From Spirodela intermedia (Eukaryota; Streptophyta; Magnoliopsida; Alismatales; Araceae), in assembly GCA_902729315.2 (NCBI GenBank), contig CACVBZ020000007.1:1-61391 (forward strand): a DNA stretch of 61,391 nt, written 5' to 3'. The translations under genes and the position numbers were made by a program. Below, piece after piece: positions 35,020 to 47,200 of the stretch. The stretch's first letter is position 1. Each line of letters begins with the position of its first letter. The notes beneath the pieces were generated by a model that saw only the letters and a list, made by a program, of their open reading frames with translations, was not told the DNA's origin and made no database searches.

Positions 35020-36190
35020 TAGAGGATTTGCCTTGTTTGAACAAATATCATATTTCGACAAGATCTTTATCTCCTGCATAGAGCTGTGGCAGATGTTCAA
35101 AACCATTAACTTCTCTTCTCATTGTAATCAGAAGTATTGATTTTTGGCTCAATGCATCTGCCATTTTATTTGATTTTCCTGATTTGTAATTTATCACAAA
35201 ATAAAACTTTTTAATAAATGAAATCTATCTCACATGCATTCCATTGACAGTGATCTAACTGTTGACTGATTTCAAAACTTGATGGTCAGTAAATGAAGTA
35301 GTGTTCTTAAGTATGCAATGATCTAACTACAGCATATATATCTCACATGCATTCCATTGTAGTCCACTTTCTTCTGGGTTATATTAATTTCTCACTATAA
35401 AAAGCGATTAGACGACCTTCTTGGGATAATACAGCTTCAATTCTAGTAATTGAGGCATCACATTCTAATATAAATAATTGATCAAAATTTGGCAGTACTA
35501 GTATAGGGGTAGAACTTAACTTTCTTTAATTAGAATAAAACATCTATCTCTTGCATCTGTCCACTGAAAGTTTCCCTCTTTGGTCCATTCAGTGATCAGA
35601 GCCATAATTGAACTAAACTTTGGAATATATCTTGTATAAAAGGATGCTAAACTATGAAAACTACAAACGTCATGTATATTCTTTGAAATTGATCAATCTT
35701 TAATAGTTTCAACCTTTTCTTCATCCATTGTGATGCCATCTGCAGTTACAATGTATTCCAGAAAAACTAAACTTGAAGTAAGAAATTTACATTTCTTTAA
35801 GTTGATGGATAACTTATTTTGTTGTAAAATAGTCAATACAGATCTCAAGTGATGATGATGTTCTTCCTCTGTGTTACTGTATATCAAAATATCGTCAAAA
35901 TAGAAAACAATAAATTTTCAAATGAAAGGCTTCAGTACCTGATTCATCATTCGCAAAAAGATACTCGAAGCAAAAGATAAGCCAATGACATAACCAACTA
36001 TTCATATAATCTTGCTTTTGTCTTAAAAGTGGTCTTCCATTCATCACCTGCCTGAATTTTAATTTGATGATACCCCACTTTTAAGATCAATTTTTTCAAG
36101 CATATCATTAAGTCTGGAAATTGAAATCTATATTTCACTGTGATTTTATTAATCACTCGACTATCTACACACATTCATTAGGTTTCATTC
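35020..36190 (-). pseudogene. Ty3/gypsy reverse transcriptase and RNase H remnant
   Basis: RT evidence on the minus strand: the active-site stretch VFYFDDILIYSNTEEEH (about 35860-35910), followed by NLKKCKFLTSSLVFL and TADGITMDEEKVETIKD (35693-35800). The CVDS/INKITV region lies at about 36090-36180. RNase H starts near 35490 with NFDQLFILECDAS and continues LSQEGRLIAFYSEKL, then decays toward 35.0 kb. The aspartates of the YxDD box are preserved but the frame is broken in many places, so this is a fossil. It lies between the integrase and protease remnants in normal gypsy order. Confidence 0.85.
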
Positions 36191-36200
36191 TTTTTAAGAA

Positions 36201-36734
36201 CTAATAATGAGGTAAGTTTGGCAAACTTGCTTCGGGAAACAAATTTATATGATATTGTACATCCAGGAGAGGAGGAAGATTTATAAGGGAATCTTGTGTG
36301 ATAGAAAACTCATTTATCATATTCTGTGCTGCCTCATGTATAACACCAAAATCATGCAATGAAACATTCTCTTTTTCAATCATCATAAATATTTCGAAAT
36401 TTTCTTTCAAAGTATTAAAAAGTCCAGGTGATCAAATCATCATAACTTGCCTCTTCTTTTTTTAACTGTGTTGAAAACCTCATTTTTTTTTATTGGGCAT
36501 AAAAAAAACATAATATTCTTTGCCCAGGTGATCTCTACCCAGGTGAGTTGCATCTAAATCATATTGCCATGGTAAACCAAAAATTAGATGACAAGCATCG
36601 ATCTGAACAACATCACTATAAATTTCATCGAAATAAACTTTTCTCATTGAGAACTTAACTAAATGGGTCTCTGTAACTCTTGTTTCATAATCCTTCTTTG
36701 TCCACCCAATTAACCAAAAATTCACATTAATCAA
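36201..36734 (-). pseudogene. Ty3/gypsy protease and protease-RT linker remnant
   Basis: The minus frame 36480-36734 reads as the end of a gypsy protease domain: KVYFDEIYSDVV, DACHLIFGLPWQYDLDATH. The frame 36201-36410 is the linker before RT, with the typical YHINLFPEASLPNLP. A frameshift or stop separates the two. The high-coordinate end of the protease frame runs across position 36708, where the tandem array starts, so the first 27 bases or so are shared with the array unit. Confidence 0.75.
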
Positions 36735-36780
36735 CTAAAAACTATTTTTCACAATTTAACATAAATATGTCTATTTATCA

Positions 36781-36990
36781 TGAGTTAATACTAAAACTAT
36801 GTTGTTCATTTTTTTTCTTGCCTCAGAATCTTTTTTCACTGAAAAATACTACTGGTCTGACCTTCTTGTGACCAACTATGGCCAACTAATGCCAACTATG
36901 GCCTCATCACATTCCACTTCAAATAGTTTATCAAAATTTAGTCCGGCCAGAATAAGAGCAGAACATAATTTCTCTTTTATCATGAATTGT
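36781..36990 (-). pseudogene. RNase H N-terminal fragment A in the unit
   Basis: The minus strand reads KEKLCSALILAGLNFDKLF then EVECDEA, matching the start of gypsy RNase H (normally ...FDKLFEVECDAS...). Disrupted SQEG and SEARKK phrases follow in shifted frames. The fragment stops shortly before the unit join at 36708. Equivalent fragments occur in units 2-6 at the same offset. The plus-strand open frame over the same bases is an antisense shadow. Confidence 0.75.
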
Positions 36991-37059
36991 GATTGGTCAT
37001 GAAATAACATTTCATCAAGTTAATATATAATTCATTCTATTGTAACACTTTGAATATAT

Positions 37060-37240
37060 ATATATATATGAGACGTTTCGTATGTTCAGTACTGTAAATA
37101 AGAATGTCATTAAAATAATTGACAATAAATCTACCAATAAAAGGTTTCAGAATTTGATTCATCACTCTCATAAAGGCATGACCAACCATTCATAAAAACC
37201 TGCCTTAATTTTAAAGGCCGTCTTCTATTCATCTCCCTGA
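37060..37240 (-). pseudogene. Reverse transcriptase active-site fragment A in the unit
   Basis: The minus strand reads [16 protein letters not shown] then [10 protein letters not shown], an RT palm segment in which the first aspartate position of the usual YFDD is Asn (YFND). Before it, shifted frames give [17 protein letters not shown], the preceding RT segment, with the usual FGLTNAP stretch missing. It directly follows the gag zinc knuckle, so protease and the RT N-terminus have been deleted here. Confidence 0.75.
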
Positions 37241-38299
37241 TCTTCTCTACACCTTCAGTTTCACCTTCATCTATGGCCTCTCTGAAATTCACAGCTCTAC
37301 GTTTTGGACAAGCATTTGATTTGTCACTTCTTCATTAAATCCGTAACAGTTTCGAACAGAGTTAGATACATATGGATCCCTACGAGAAGAATTTCACCCA
37401 CTAGGAATAGATCCACTTGGTCTTGGTGCAGCTGAGGTTGCTGATCTTTCATTACTAGTAGCAAATGAAATGTGTGCTGGTCTTGACCTGTCTGGCTGAA
37501 GTGTTGACACGTCAGTAAACTTTCGAGTTCTAGATTTACTTTTCTCCAGTATAATTTTAGCACGTTCTGATGTCATAACAACATCATTTCACTTGAAGAA
37601 TGATTGTAAAACAAACATTTCTTCAATATTCGATTGAAGTTCACTTTTAAATCTAGAGATCACATAAGATTTAGATTAAGTCAAATTGACGCTTAAATAA
37701 AGTTTATAGTCATACAACTTTGATATTAGTGATATAAAGCCTGTTCATAGTCAGAAGGAGGAAATCTAGATTTGAATAATTTCTTCATCTTATCCGAACT
37801 TTGAACTTGATCTTTTCTTCATCTTGTATGGGTGGATTGTAGCTGATCCCACCAGGCAGAGGCTCCACCTTTCAGTTTTATAGGCAGCTAAATTCACGTG
37901 TTTGTCATCACAAATCTTCATGCATTCCAAAAATCTCTCATTTTTCGAAATCCAATTAAGAAATTCTTCTATTTTAAAAAGTCTATTAAGGCTAGGTGAA
38001 TCAATTTACATTCGAAATTCTCTGCAATCATCATAATCAGATCTACTTTTTGAGCTTTCCGTTATTGTTTGATAAGTTTTTATGTGAGAGGTTACATAAA
38101 TCATTTTATTTTTTACCAGTTTGACCATGAAATTGACATTCCATTGCGGACATTCGTGCTAACATTTGCTTCAAAGTGTCATTCAAATTTTAAATTTTTT
38201 GATCCATATGAATCTTGAAATCAGCAAACTCTTATTTCAAATCAGGGTATACCTCAGAACTTTCATTGTCACTGATGTGAATCCCTTTATCTCGTGACA
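37240..38299 (-). pseudogene. Broken gag of the unit
   Basis: On the minus strand a start-like ATG at 38299 opens MSRDKGIHISDNESSEVYPD and then meets stops. Around 37800-37900 disrupted frames recall the gypsy gag capsid (QDEEKIKFK, LLLTMNRL). Near 37394-37576 a Ser/Pro-rich basic segment (SERAKIILEKSKSRT, then PDRSRPAHISF) precedes a damaged CCHC knuckle at about 37300-37345. After the knuckle comes NACPKRRAVNFREAIDEGE. It is a fossil with several stops. The short open frames reported here in each copy are out-of-frame pieces of it. Confidence 0.7.
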
Positions 38300-38331
38300 T
38301 CTTTTAAATCTACATCTGGAACACTAACCTT

Positions 38332-38343
38332 GCTCTCATACCA
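38332..38343 (-). other. Primer binding site, tRNA-iMet type
   Basis: The minus strand reads TGGTATGAGAGC, one mismatch from the TGGTATCAGAGC complementary to initiator tRNA-Met that most plant LTR elements use. It lies five bases from the CA end of the LTR block at 38349, which is the expected spacing. Present in every unit, at 42110, 45888, 49664, 53442, 57220 and 59198 (start, approximate to a base or two). Confidence 0.75.
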
Positions 38344-38348
38344 CTTGA

Positions 38349-38811
38349 TGCAGTGAAACTTGAGGAGGGAGTAGCTTGAACGAGTTGTAATCAACTTTAA
38401 TATTGTGGGGGTCAAAGACACGTCTTTGAATCCTCGAAAAACGTGCTCCAATGGTTATCCTTTTGCTCTGAATCCACAAGGTGAAGAGGACAGATCCCTT
38501 GACTCCACAAGGAGGTGATACTTAATCCGCAGAGTGAAGAACAAGTTCCTAGGGTCCCCAGCGGTGCTGGAGTCCATTAGTAGAATGAGAGAAGTTCAAG
38601 AAAAGAAAACTTACAAAATTATACTGTAAAAAGGTAATGTGACTCTAGAGGGTGGCTTTAAATAGGCTATAGAGTCTCTTTTTGGGCGCCAAGATTTGAA
38701 TTTCAAATAAAATATAAATCTGAAATCAGCATTTGGCTGAAAACATTTTGCTGAAATTTTAAATTTAGACGAAATTTTAATTTCAAACGAAAATATAAGT
38801 AATTTCCTTGC
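38349..38811 (-). repeat. LTR block of the unit (truncated at its 5' side)
   Basis: This block begins (plus strand) TGCAGTGAAACTTGAGG next to the primer binding site and is related along about 450 bases to the intact LTR at 33346-33958. It loses that similarity near 38790-38815, so the U3 beginning of the LTR is missing. Because each unit has one such block between internal segments, the array has the form LTR-internal-LTR-internal. Confidence 0.65.
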
Positions 38812-39150
38812 CACGGTGTGTACGTCTGCCTAATATCATGAGACAATCATTCATGTCAACAACATCACAGAATGGATGAGTCTAATAATTGAAATATTAT
38901 CTGAAAATTTGATTAGACATGTATCTGAAACTTTAGTTTCTGTTTTCTTCTTGATCCAAATAATTCAAAATGGATGAGGGTGTGGTCTTCTTGTCTGCAC
39001 ATCTAATTTGTTTAACCCTCACAGAATTCACAGTGCTACTGTGTGAGTCTAATATTACTACTGTCACTATCAATGATTATATCACATACTTCAGAATTCA
39101 CAGTGCACCTTGTGTTGAAAATGTTATGACTCTGTGAGTCTTTTTCTCAT
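38812..39150. other. Unassigned part of the unit
   Basis: About 340 bases between the LTR block and RNase H fragment B. It contains a duplicated phrase CAGAATTCACAGTGC (about 39021 and 39092). I could not match it convincingly to the integrase remnant at 34-34.9 kb. It may be badly decayed integrase or foreign sequence. Confidence 0.4.
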
Positions 39151-39990
39151 TTTAGTAAATACATCAATCTGCTGCATAGAGTTATGTCATATGTGCAAAA
39201 CACTAGCTTCTCCTCTCATTGTAATCAGAAACGTTGCTTTCAGCTCAGTGCATTAGCCACCTTCTTTGATTTTCCTGATTTGCTCTTTATCATAACAGTA
39301 AACTTTTCAATAAATGAAATTCATCTAACATGCATTATGTTGATAGTGGTCTGACTGTTGACTTATTTCAAAGCTTGATGGTCAGTAAATAAAATAAATT
39401 ATACATTGAATCAAGTAGTGTTCCTAAGTATGTAATGATCTGACCACAGCATAAAATTCTAACTCATATGCAGTCCAGTAAAAGGTGCTGTACAACCTGT
39501 TAATACTTGGTGAGATAAAATTATGACTTCTGTTAATTTCTCACTATAAAAAGGTACTGTACAACCTTGGTGAGATAATACTGCTCTAATTTCAGTAATT
39601 AAGACATTTCATTCTATGTGTTGCATCTGTCAATTAAAAGTTTCCTCTTTTCATGCACTCAGTGATGGGAGCCATAATTGAACTGAAATTCTGGATAAAT
39701 CTTATATAAAAGGATGCTATGCCATGAGAACTATGAAGATCATGTATATAATTTAGAATTAGCTAGTCTTTAATAACTTTAATCCTTTTTTCATCCACTT
39801 TGATGCCATCTGCACTTATGGTATATTTCAGAAAAACGAAACTTTAACGACACATCATGTCAAGCATATCATCAACTGTTGGAATTGAAAATCAATATTT
39901 CACCGTGATTTTATTAATTTCTCGACTATCTACACACATTCGTCAAGTTCCATCTTTTTTTGGAACCAATAACAAAGATACTGAGCATGG
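39151..39990 (-). pseudogene. RT and RNase H fragment B in the unit
   Basis: The minus strand carries an RT N-terminal piece ([21 protein letters not shown]; 39846-39990). It then jumps directly to the RT C-terminal piece (SADGIKVDEKRIKVIKD; about 39755-39845), so the active-site middle is deleted. RNase H follows (ITEIRAVLSHQG, PFYSEK; about 39530-39610). Near 39480-39580 a segment with the phrase TGTACAACCT is locally duplicated. This fragment overlaps in domain content with fragment A, so the two come from different copies or from a rearranged copy. Confidence 0.75.
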
Positions 39991-40265
39991 ACTCATACAA
40001 ATAAATCCTTTCCCTAAAAGTCTATAAATCCAACTTGTTCTTATAAAACCTTATTTTTCTTAAGGCTCATTCTGCAATGAGGTAAAATTGACAAACTTGG
40101 TCCAAGAATAAAGTCTATATGATGTCCTTGAGCGGAAGAAGATTTACAGAGGAATCTTGTGTGATTTATAGAAGATTTTCTGTACTGCCTAGGGTGTAAC
40201 ACTAGAATCATGTAAAGAGAAATCCTCTTTTTGAACTAGCATAAGTACTACATAATTTTCTTTAA
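39991..40265 (-). pseudogene. Protease-RT linker fragment in the unit
   Basis: The minus strand around 40080-40260 is recognisably the same region as the linker remnant at 36201-36410 (phrases corresponding to KENF-I-M--EKE and the segment before RT) but is diverged and frameshifted. Confidence 0.6.
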
Positions 40266-40292
40266 CCGTGCTAAAAAAAAAGCTTATTTTCT

Positions 40293-40460
40293 CGCAATGG
40301 GTCCCTTTCTCGCATGTACGACCACTTCTTCCCTAAAAGCCGGCTAGCCGCTGGTGAAATGGAAGGGGAGTGACGCACACGTGCCCTCCGACTGCAGTTC
40401 GAACCCGTTTGCGGCCCGGCTGGTCGGTGGGTCTCCCCCTTTTCTATATTTTAATTTTAA
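40293..40460 (+). mobile_element. SINE-like Pol III module in unit 1
   Basis: A GC-rich island in AT-rich DNA holds a match to the Pol III A box (TGGTGAAATGG, 40352-40362) and the B box (GTTCGAACC, 40397-40405). Their starts are 45 bases apart, almost the spacing in tRNA genes. The T-arm does not pair, so it is not a tRNA gene. The island ends in a T-rich tail. TTATTTTCT just before and TTATTTTTCT after could be a target duplication. I could not assign it to a named SINE family. Confidence 0.5.
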
Positions 40461-40483
40461 TTTATTTTTCTATAAACTCACAT

Positions 40484-43400
40484 AATTAACCAAAAATTCA
40501 CATTAATCAACTAAAAACTATTTTTCACAATTTAACATAAATATGTCTATTTATCATGAGTTAATACTAAAACTATGTTGTTCATTTTTTTTCTTGCCTC
40601 AGAATCTTTTTTCACTGAAAAATACTACTGGTCTGACCTTCTTGTGACCAACTATGGCCAACTAATGCCAACTATGGCCTCATCACATTCCACTTCAAAT
40701 AGTTTATCAAAATTTAGTCCGGCCAGAATAAGAGCAGAACATAATTTCTCTTTTATCATGAATTGTGATTGGTCATGAAATAACATTTCATCAAGTTAAT
40801 ATATAATTCATTCTATTGTAACACTTTGAATATATATATATATATATGAGACGTTTCGTATGTTCAGTACTGTAAATAAGAATGTCATTAAAATAATTGA
40901 CAATAAATCTACCAATAAAAGGTTTCAGAATTTGATTCATCACTCTCATAAAGGCATGACCAACCATTCATAAAAACCTGCCTTAATTTTAAAGGCCGTC
41001 TTCTATTCATCTCCCTGATCTTCTCTACACCTTCAGTTTCACCTTCATCTATGGCCTCTCTGAAATTCACAGCTCTACGTTTTGGACAAGCATTTGATTT
41101 GTCACTTCTTCATTAAATCCGTAACAGTTTCGAACAGAGTTAGATACATATGGATCCCTACGAGAAGAATTTCACCCACTAGGAATAGATCCACTTGGTC
41201 TTGGTGCAGCTGAGGTTGCTGATCTTTCATTACTAGTAGCAAATGAAATGTGTGCTGGTCTTGACCTGTCTGGCTGAAGTGTTGACACGTCAGTAAACTT
41301 TCGAGTTCTAGATTTACTTTTCTCCAGTATAATTTTAGCACGTTCTGATGTCATAACAACATCATTTCACTTGAAGAATGATTGTAAAACAAACATTTCT
41401 TCAATATTCGATTGAAGTTCACTTTTAAATCTAGAGATCACATAAGATTTAGATTAAGTCAAATTGACGCTTAAATAAAGTTTATAGTCATACAACTTTG
41501 ATATTAGTGATATAAAGCCTGTTCATAGTCAGAAGGAGGAAATCTAGATTTGAATAATTTCTTCATCTTATCCGAACTTTGAACTTGATCTTTTCTTCAT
41601 CTTGTATGGGTGGATTGTAGCTGATCCCACCAGGCAGAGGCTCCACCTTTCAGTTTTATAGGCAGCTAAATTCACGTGTTTGTCATCACAAATCTTCATG
41701 CATTCCAAAAATCTCTCATTTTTCGAAATCCAATTAAGAAATTCTTCTATTTTAAAAAGTCTATTAAGGCTAGGTGAATCAATTTACATTCGAAATTCTC
41801 TGCAATCATCATAATCAGATCTACTTTTTGAGCTTTCCGTTATTGTTTGATAAGTTTTTATGTGAGAGGTTACATAAATCATTTTATTTTTTACCAGTTT
41901 GACCATGAAATTGACATTCCATTGCGGACATTCGTGCTAACATTTGCTTCAAAGTGTCATTCAAATTTTAAATTTTTTGATCCATATGAATCTTGAAATC
42001 AGCAAACTCTTATTTCAAATCAGGGTATACCTCAGAACTTTCATTGTCACTGATGTGAATCCCTTTATCTCGTGACATCTTTTAAATCTACATCTGGAAC
42101 ACTAACCTTGCTCTCATACCACTTGATGCAGTGAAACTTGAGGAGGGAGTAGCTTGAACGAGTTGTAATCAACTTTAATATTGTGGGGGTCAAAGACACG
42201 TCTTTGAATCCTCGAAAAACGTGCTCCAATGGTTATCCTTTTGCTCTGAATCCACAAGGTGAAGAGGACAGATCCCTTGACTCCACAAGGAGGTGATACT
42301 TAATCCGCAGAGTGAAGAACAAGTTCCTAGGGTCCCCAGCGGTGCTGGAGTCCATTAGTAGAATGAGAGAAGTTCAAGAAAAGAAAACTTACAAAATTAT
42401 ACTGTAAAAAGGTAATGTGACTCTAGAGGGTGGCTTTAAATAGGCTATAGAGTCTCTTTTTGGGCGCCAAGATTTGAATTTCAAATAAAATATAAATCTG
42501 AAATCAGCATTTGGCTGAAAACATTTTGCTGAAATTTTAAATTTAGACGAAATTTTAATTTCAAACGAAAATATAAGTAATTTCCTTGCCACGGTGTGTA
42601 CGTCTGCCTAATATCATGAGACAATCATTCATGTCAACAACATCACAGAATGGATGAGTCTAATAATTGAAATATTATCTGAAAATTTGATTAGACATGT
42701 ATCTGAAACTTTAGTTTCTGTTTTCTTCTTGATCCAAATAATTCAAAATGGATGAGGGTGTGGTCTTCTTGTCTGCACATCTAATTTGTTTAACCCTCAC
42801 AGAATTCACAGTGCTACTGTGTGAGTCTAATATTACTACTGTCACTATCAATGATTATATCACATACTTCAGAATTCACAGTGCACCTTGTGTTGAAAAT
42901 GTTATGACTCTGTGAGTCTTTTTCTCATTTTAGTAAATACATCAATCTGCTGCATAGAGTTATGTCATATGTGCAAAACACTAGCTTCTCCTCTCATTGT
43001 AATCAGAAACGTTGCTTTCAGCTCAGTGCATTAGCCACCTTCTTTGATTTTCCTGATTTGCTCTTTATCATAACAGTAAACTTTTCAATAAATGAAATTC
43101 ATCTAACATGCATTATGTTGATAGTGGTCTGACTGTTGACTTATTTCAAAGCTTGATGGTCAGTAAATAAAATAAATTATACATTGAATCAAGTAGTGTT
43201 CCTAAGTATGTAATGATCTGACCACAGCATAAAATTCTAACTCATATGCAGTCCAGTAAAAGGTGCTGTACAACCTGTTAATACTTGGTGAGATAAAATT
43301 ATGACTTCTGTTAATTTCTCACTATAAAAAGGTACTGTACAACCTTGGTGAGATAATACTGCTCTAATTTCAGTAATTAAGACATTTCATTCTATGTGTT

Positions 43401-44261
43401 GCATCTGTCAATTAAAAGTTTCCTCTTTTCATGCACTCAGTGATGGGAGCCATAATTGAACTGAAATTCTGGATAAATCTTATATAAAAGGATGCTATGC
43501 CATGAGAACTATGAAGATCATGTATATAATTTAGAATTAGCTAGTCTTTAATAACTTTAATCCTTTTTTCATCCACTTTGATGCCATCTGCACTTATGGT
43601 ATATTTCAGAAAAACGAAACTTTAACGACACATCATGTCAAGCATATCATCAACTGTTGGAATTGAAAATCAATATTTCACCGTGATTTTATTAATTTCT
43701 CGACTATCTACACACATTCGTCAAGTTCCATCTTTTTTTGGAACCAATAACAAAGATACTGAGCATGGACTCATACAAATAAATCCTTTCCCTAAAAGTC
43801 TATAAATCCAACTTGTTCTTATAAAACCTTATTTTTCTTAAGGCTCATTCTGCAATGAGGTAAAATTGACAAACTTGGTCCAAGAATAAAGTCTATATGA
43901 TGTCCTTGAGCGGAAGAAGATTTACAGAGGAATCTTGTGTGATTTATAGAAGATTTTCTGTACTGCCTAGGGTGTAACACTAGAATCATGTAAAGAGAAA
44001 TCCTCTTTTTGAACTAGCATAAGTACTACATAATTTTCTTTAACCGTGCTAAAAAAAAAGCTTATTTTCTCGCAATGGGTCCCTTTCTCGCATGTACGAC
44101 CACTTCTTCCCTAAAAGCCGGCTAGCCGCTGGTGAAATGGAAGGGGAGTGACGCACACGTGCCCTCCGACTGCAGTTCGAACCCGTTTGCGGCCCGGCTG
44201 GTCGGTGGGTCTCCCCCTTTTCTATATTTTAATTTTAATTTATTTTTCTATAAACTCACAT
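40484..44261 (-). repeat. Array unit 2 (3778 bp)
   Basis: Full copy with (AT)9. Same internal order as unit 1. Its low-coordinate end abuts the SINE tail of unit 1. Confidence 0.95.
44071..44238 (+). mobile_element. SINE-like module in unit 2
   Basis: Copy of the module at 40293-40460; A box at 44130. Confidence 0.5.
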
Positions 44262-47200
44262 AATTAACCAAAAATTCACATTAATCAACTAAAAACTATT
44301 TTTCACAATTTAACATAAATATGTCTATTTATCATGAGTTAATACTAAAACTATGTTGTTCATTTTTTTTCTTGCCTCAGAATCTTTTTTCACTGAAAAA
44401 TACTACTGGTCTGACCTTCTTGTGACCAACTATGGCCAACTAATGCCAACTATGGCCTCATCACATTCCACTTCAAATAGTTTATCAAAATTTAGTCCGG
44501 CCAGAATAAGAGCAGAACATAATTTCTCTTTTATCATGAATTGTGATTGGTCATGAAATAACATTTCATCAAGTTAATATATAATTCATTCTATTGTAAC
44601 ACTTTGAATATATATATATATATGAGACGTTTCGTATGTTCAGTACTGTAAATAAGAATGTCATTAAAATAATTGACAATAAATCTACCAATAAAAGGTT
44701 TCAGAATTTGATTCATCACTCTCATAAAGGCATGACCAACCATTCATAAAAACCTGCCTTAATTTTAAAGGCCGTCTTCTATTCATCTCCCTGATCTTCT
44801 CTACACCTTCAGTTTCACCTTCATCTATGGCCTCTCTGAAATTCACAGCTCTACGTTTTGGACAAGCATTTGATTTGTCACTTCTTCATTAAATCCGTAA
44901 CAGTTTCGAACAGAGTTAGATACATATGGATCCCTACGAGAAGAATTTCACCCACTAGGAATAGATCCACTTGGTCTTGGTGCAGCTGAGGTTGCTGATC
45001 TTTCATTACTAGTAGCAAATGAAATGTGTGCTGGTCTTGACCTGTCTGGCTGAAGTGTTGACACGTCAGTAAACTTTCGAGTTCTAGATTTACTTTTCTC
45101 CAGTATAATTTTAGCACGTTCTGATGTCATAACAACATCATTTCACTTGAAGAATGATTGTAAAACAAACATTTCTTCAATATTCGATTGAAGTTCACTT
45201 TTAAATCTAGAGATCACATAAGATTTAGATTAAGTCAAATTGACGCTTAAATAAAGTTTATAGTCATACAACTTTGATATTAGTGATATAAAGCCTGTTC
45301 ATAGTCAGAAGGAGGAAATCTAGATTTGAATAATTTCTTCATCTTATCCGAACTTTGAACTTGATCTTTTCTTCATCTTGTATGGGTGGATTGTAGCTGA
45401 TCCCACCAGGCAGAGGCTCCACCTTTCAGTTTTATAGGCAGCTAAATTCACGTGTTTGTCATCACAAATCTTCATGCATTCCAAAAATCTCTCATTTTTC
45501 GAAATCCAATTAAGAAATTCTTCTATTTTAAAAAGTCTATTAAGGCTAGGTGAATCAATTTACATTCGAAATTCTCTGCAATCATCATAATCAGATCTAC
45601 TTTTTGAGCTTTCCGTTATTGTTTGATAAGTTTTTATGTGAGAGGTTACATAAATCATTTTATTTTTTACCAGTTTGACCATGAAATTGACATTCCATTG
45701 CGGACATTCGTGCTAACATTTGCTTCAAAGTGTCATTCAAATTTTAAATTTTTTGATCCATATGAATCTTGAAATCAGCAAACTCTTATTTCAAATCAGG
45801 GTATACCTCAGAACTTTCATTGTCACTGATGTGAATCCCTTTATCTCGTGACATCTTTTAAATCTACATCTGGAACACTAACCTTGCTCTCATACCACTT
45901 GATGCAGTGAAACTTGAGGAGGGAGTAGCTTGAACGAGTTGTAATCAACTTTAATATTGTGGGGGTCAAAGACACGTCTTTGAATCCTCGAAAAACGTGC
46001 TCCAATGGTTATCCTTTTGCTCTGAATCCACAAGGTGAAGAGGACAGATCCCTTGACTCCACAAGGAGGTGATACTTAATCCGCAGAGTGAAGAACAAGT
46101 TCCTAGGGTCCCCAGCGGTGCTGGAGTCCATTAGTAGAATGAGAGAAGTTCAAGAAAAGAAAACTTACAAAATTATACTGTAAAAAGGTAATGTGACTCT
46201 AGAGGGTGGCTTTAAATAGGCTATAGAGTCTCTTTTTGGGCGCCAAGATTTGAATTTCAAATAAAATATAAATCTGAAATCAGCATTTGGCTGAAAACAT
46301 TTTGCTGAAATTTTAAATTTAGACGAAATTTTAATTTCAAACGAAAATATAAGTAATTTCCTTGCCACGGTGTGTACGTCTGCCTAATATCATGAGACAA
46401 TCATTCATGTCAACAACATCACAGAATGGATGAGTCTAATAATTGAAATATTATCTGAAAATTTGATTAGACATGTATCTGAAACTTTAGTTTCTGTTTT
46501 CTTCTTGATCCAAATAATTCAAAATGGATGAGGGTGTGGTCTTCTTGTCTGCACATCTAATTTGTTTAACCCTCACAGAATTCACAGTGCTACTGTGTGA
46601 GTCTAATATTACTACTGTCACTATCAATGATTATATCACATACTTCAGAATTCACAGTGCACCTTGTGTTGAAAATGTTATGACTCTGTGAGTCTTTTTC
46701 TCATTTTAGTAAATACATCAATCTGCTGCATAGAGTTATGTCATATGTGCAAAACACTAGCTTCTCCTCTCATTGTAATCAGAAACGTTGCTTTCAGCTC
46801 AGTGCATTAGCCACCTTCTTTGATTTTCCTGATTTGCTCTTTATCATAACAGTAAACTTTTCAATAAATGAAATTCATCTAACATGCATTATGTTGATAG
46901 TGGTCTGACTGTTGACTTATTTCAAAGCTTGATGGTCAGTAAATAAAATAAATTATACATTGAATCAAGTAGTGTTCCTAAGTATGTAATGATCTGACCA
47001 CAGCATAAAATTCTAACTCATATGCAGTCCAGTAAAAGGTGCTGTACAACCTGTTAATACTTGGTGAGATAAAATTATGACTTCTGTTAATTTCTCACTA
47101 TAAAAAGGTACTGTACAACCTTGGTGAGATAATACTGCTCTAATTTCAGTAATTAAGACATTTCATTCTATGTGTTGCATCTGTCAATTAAAAGTTTCCT

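Larger units (their letters stand above)
36708..40483 (-). repeat. Array unit 1 (3776 bp)
   Basis: First copy, with (AT)8 at about 37053-37068. Its left end lies within the protease remnant of the flanking gypsy element, not after a SINE tail as in later units, so this is the array boundary. Internal parts are annotated separately below. Confidence 0.95.

Noticed and set aside
40345-40420. True tRNA gene at the A/B box module
   Set aside because: The boxes are spaced as in tRNA, but the T stem does not pair and no cloverleaf can be closed; a SINE head fits better.
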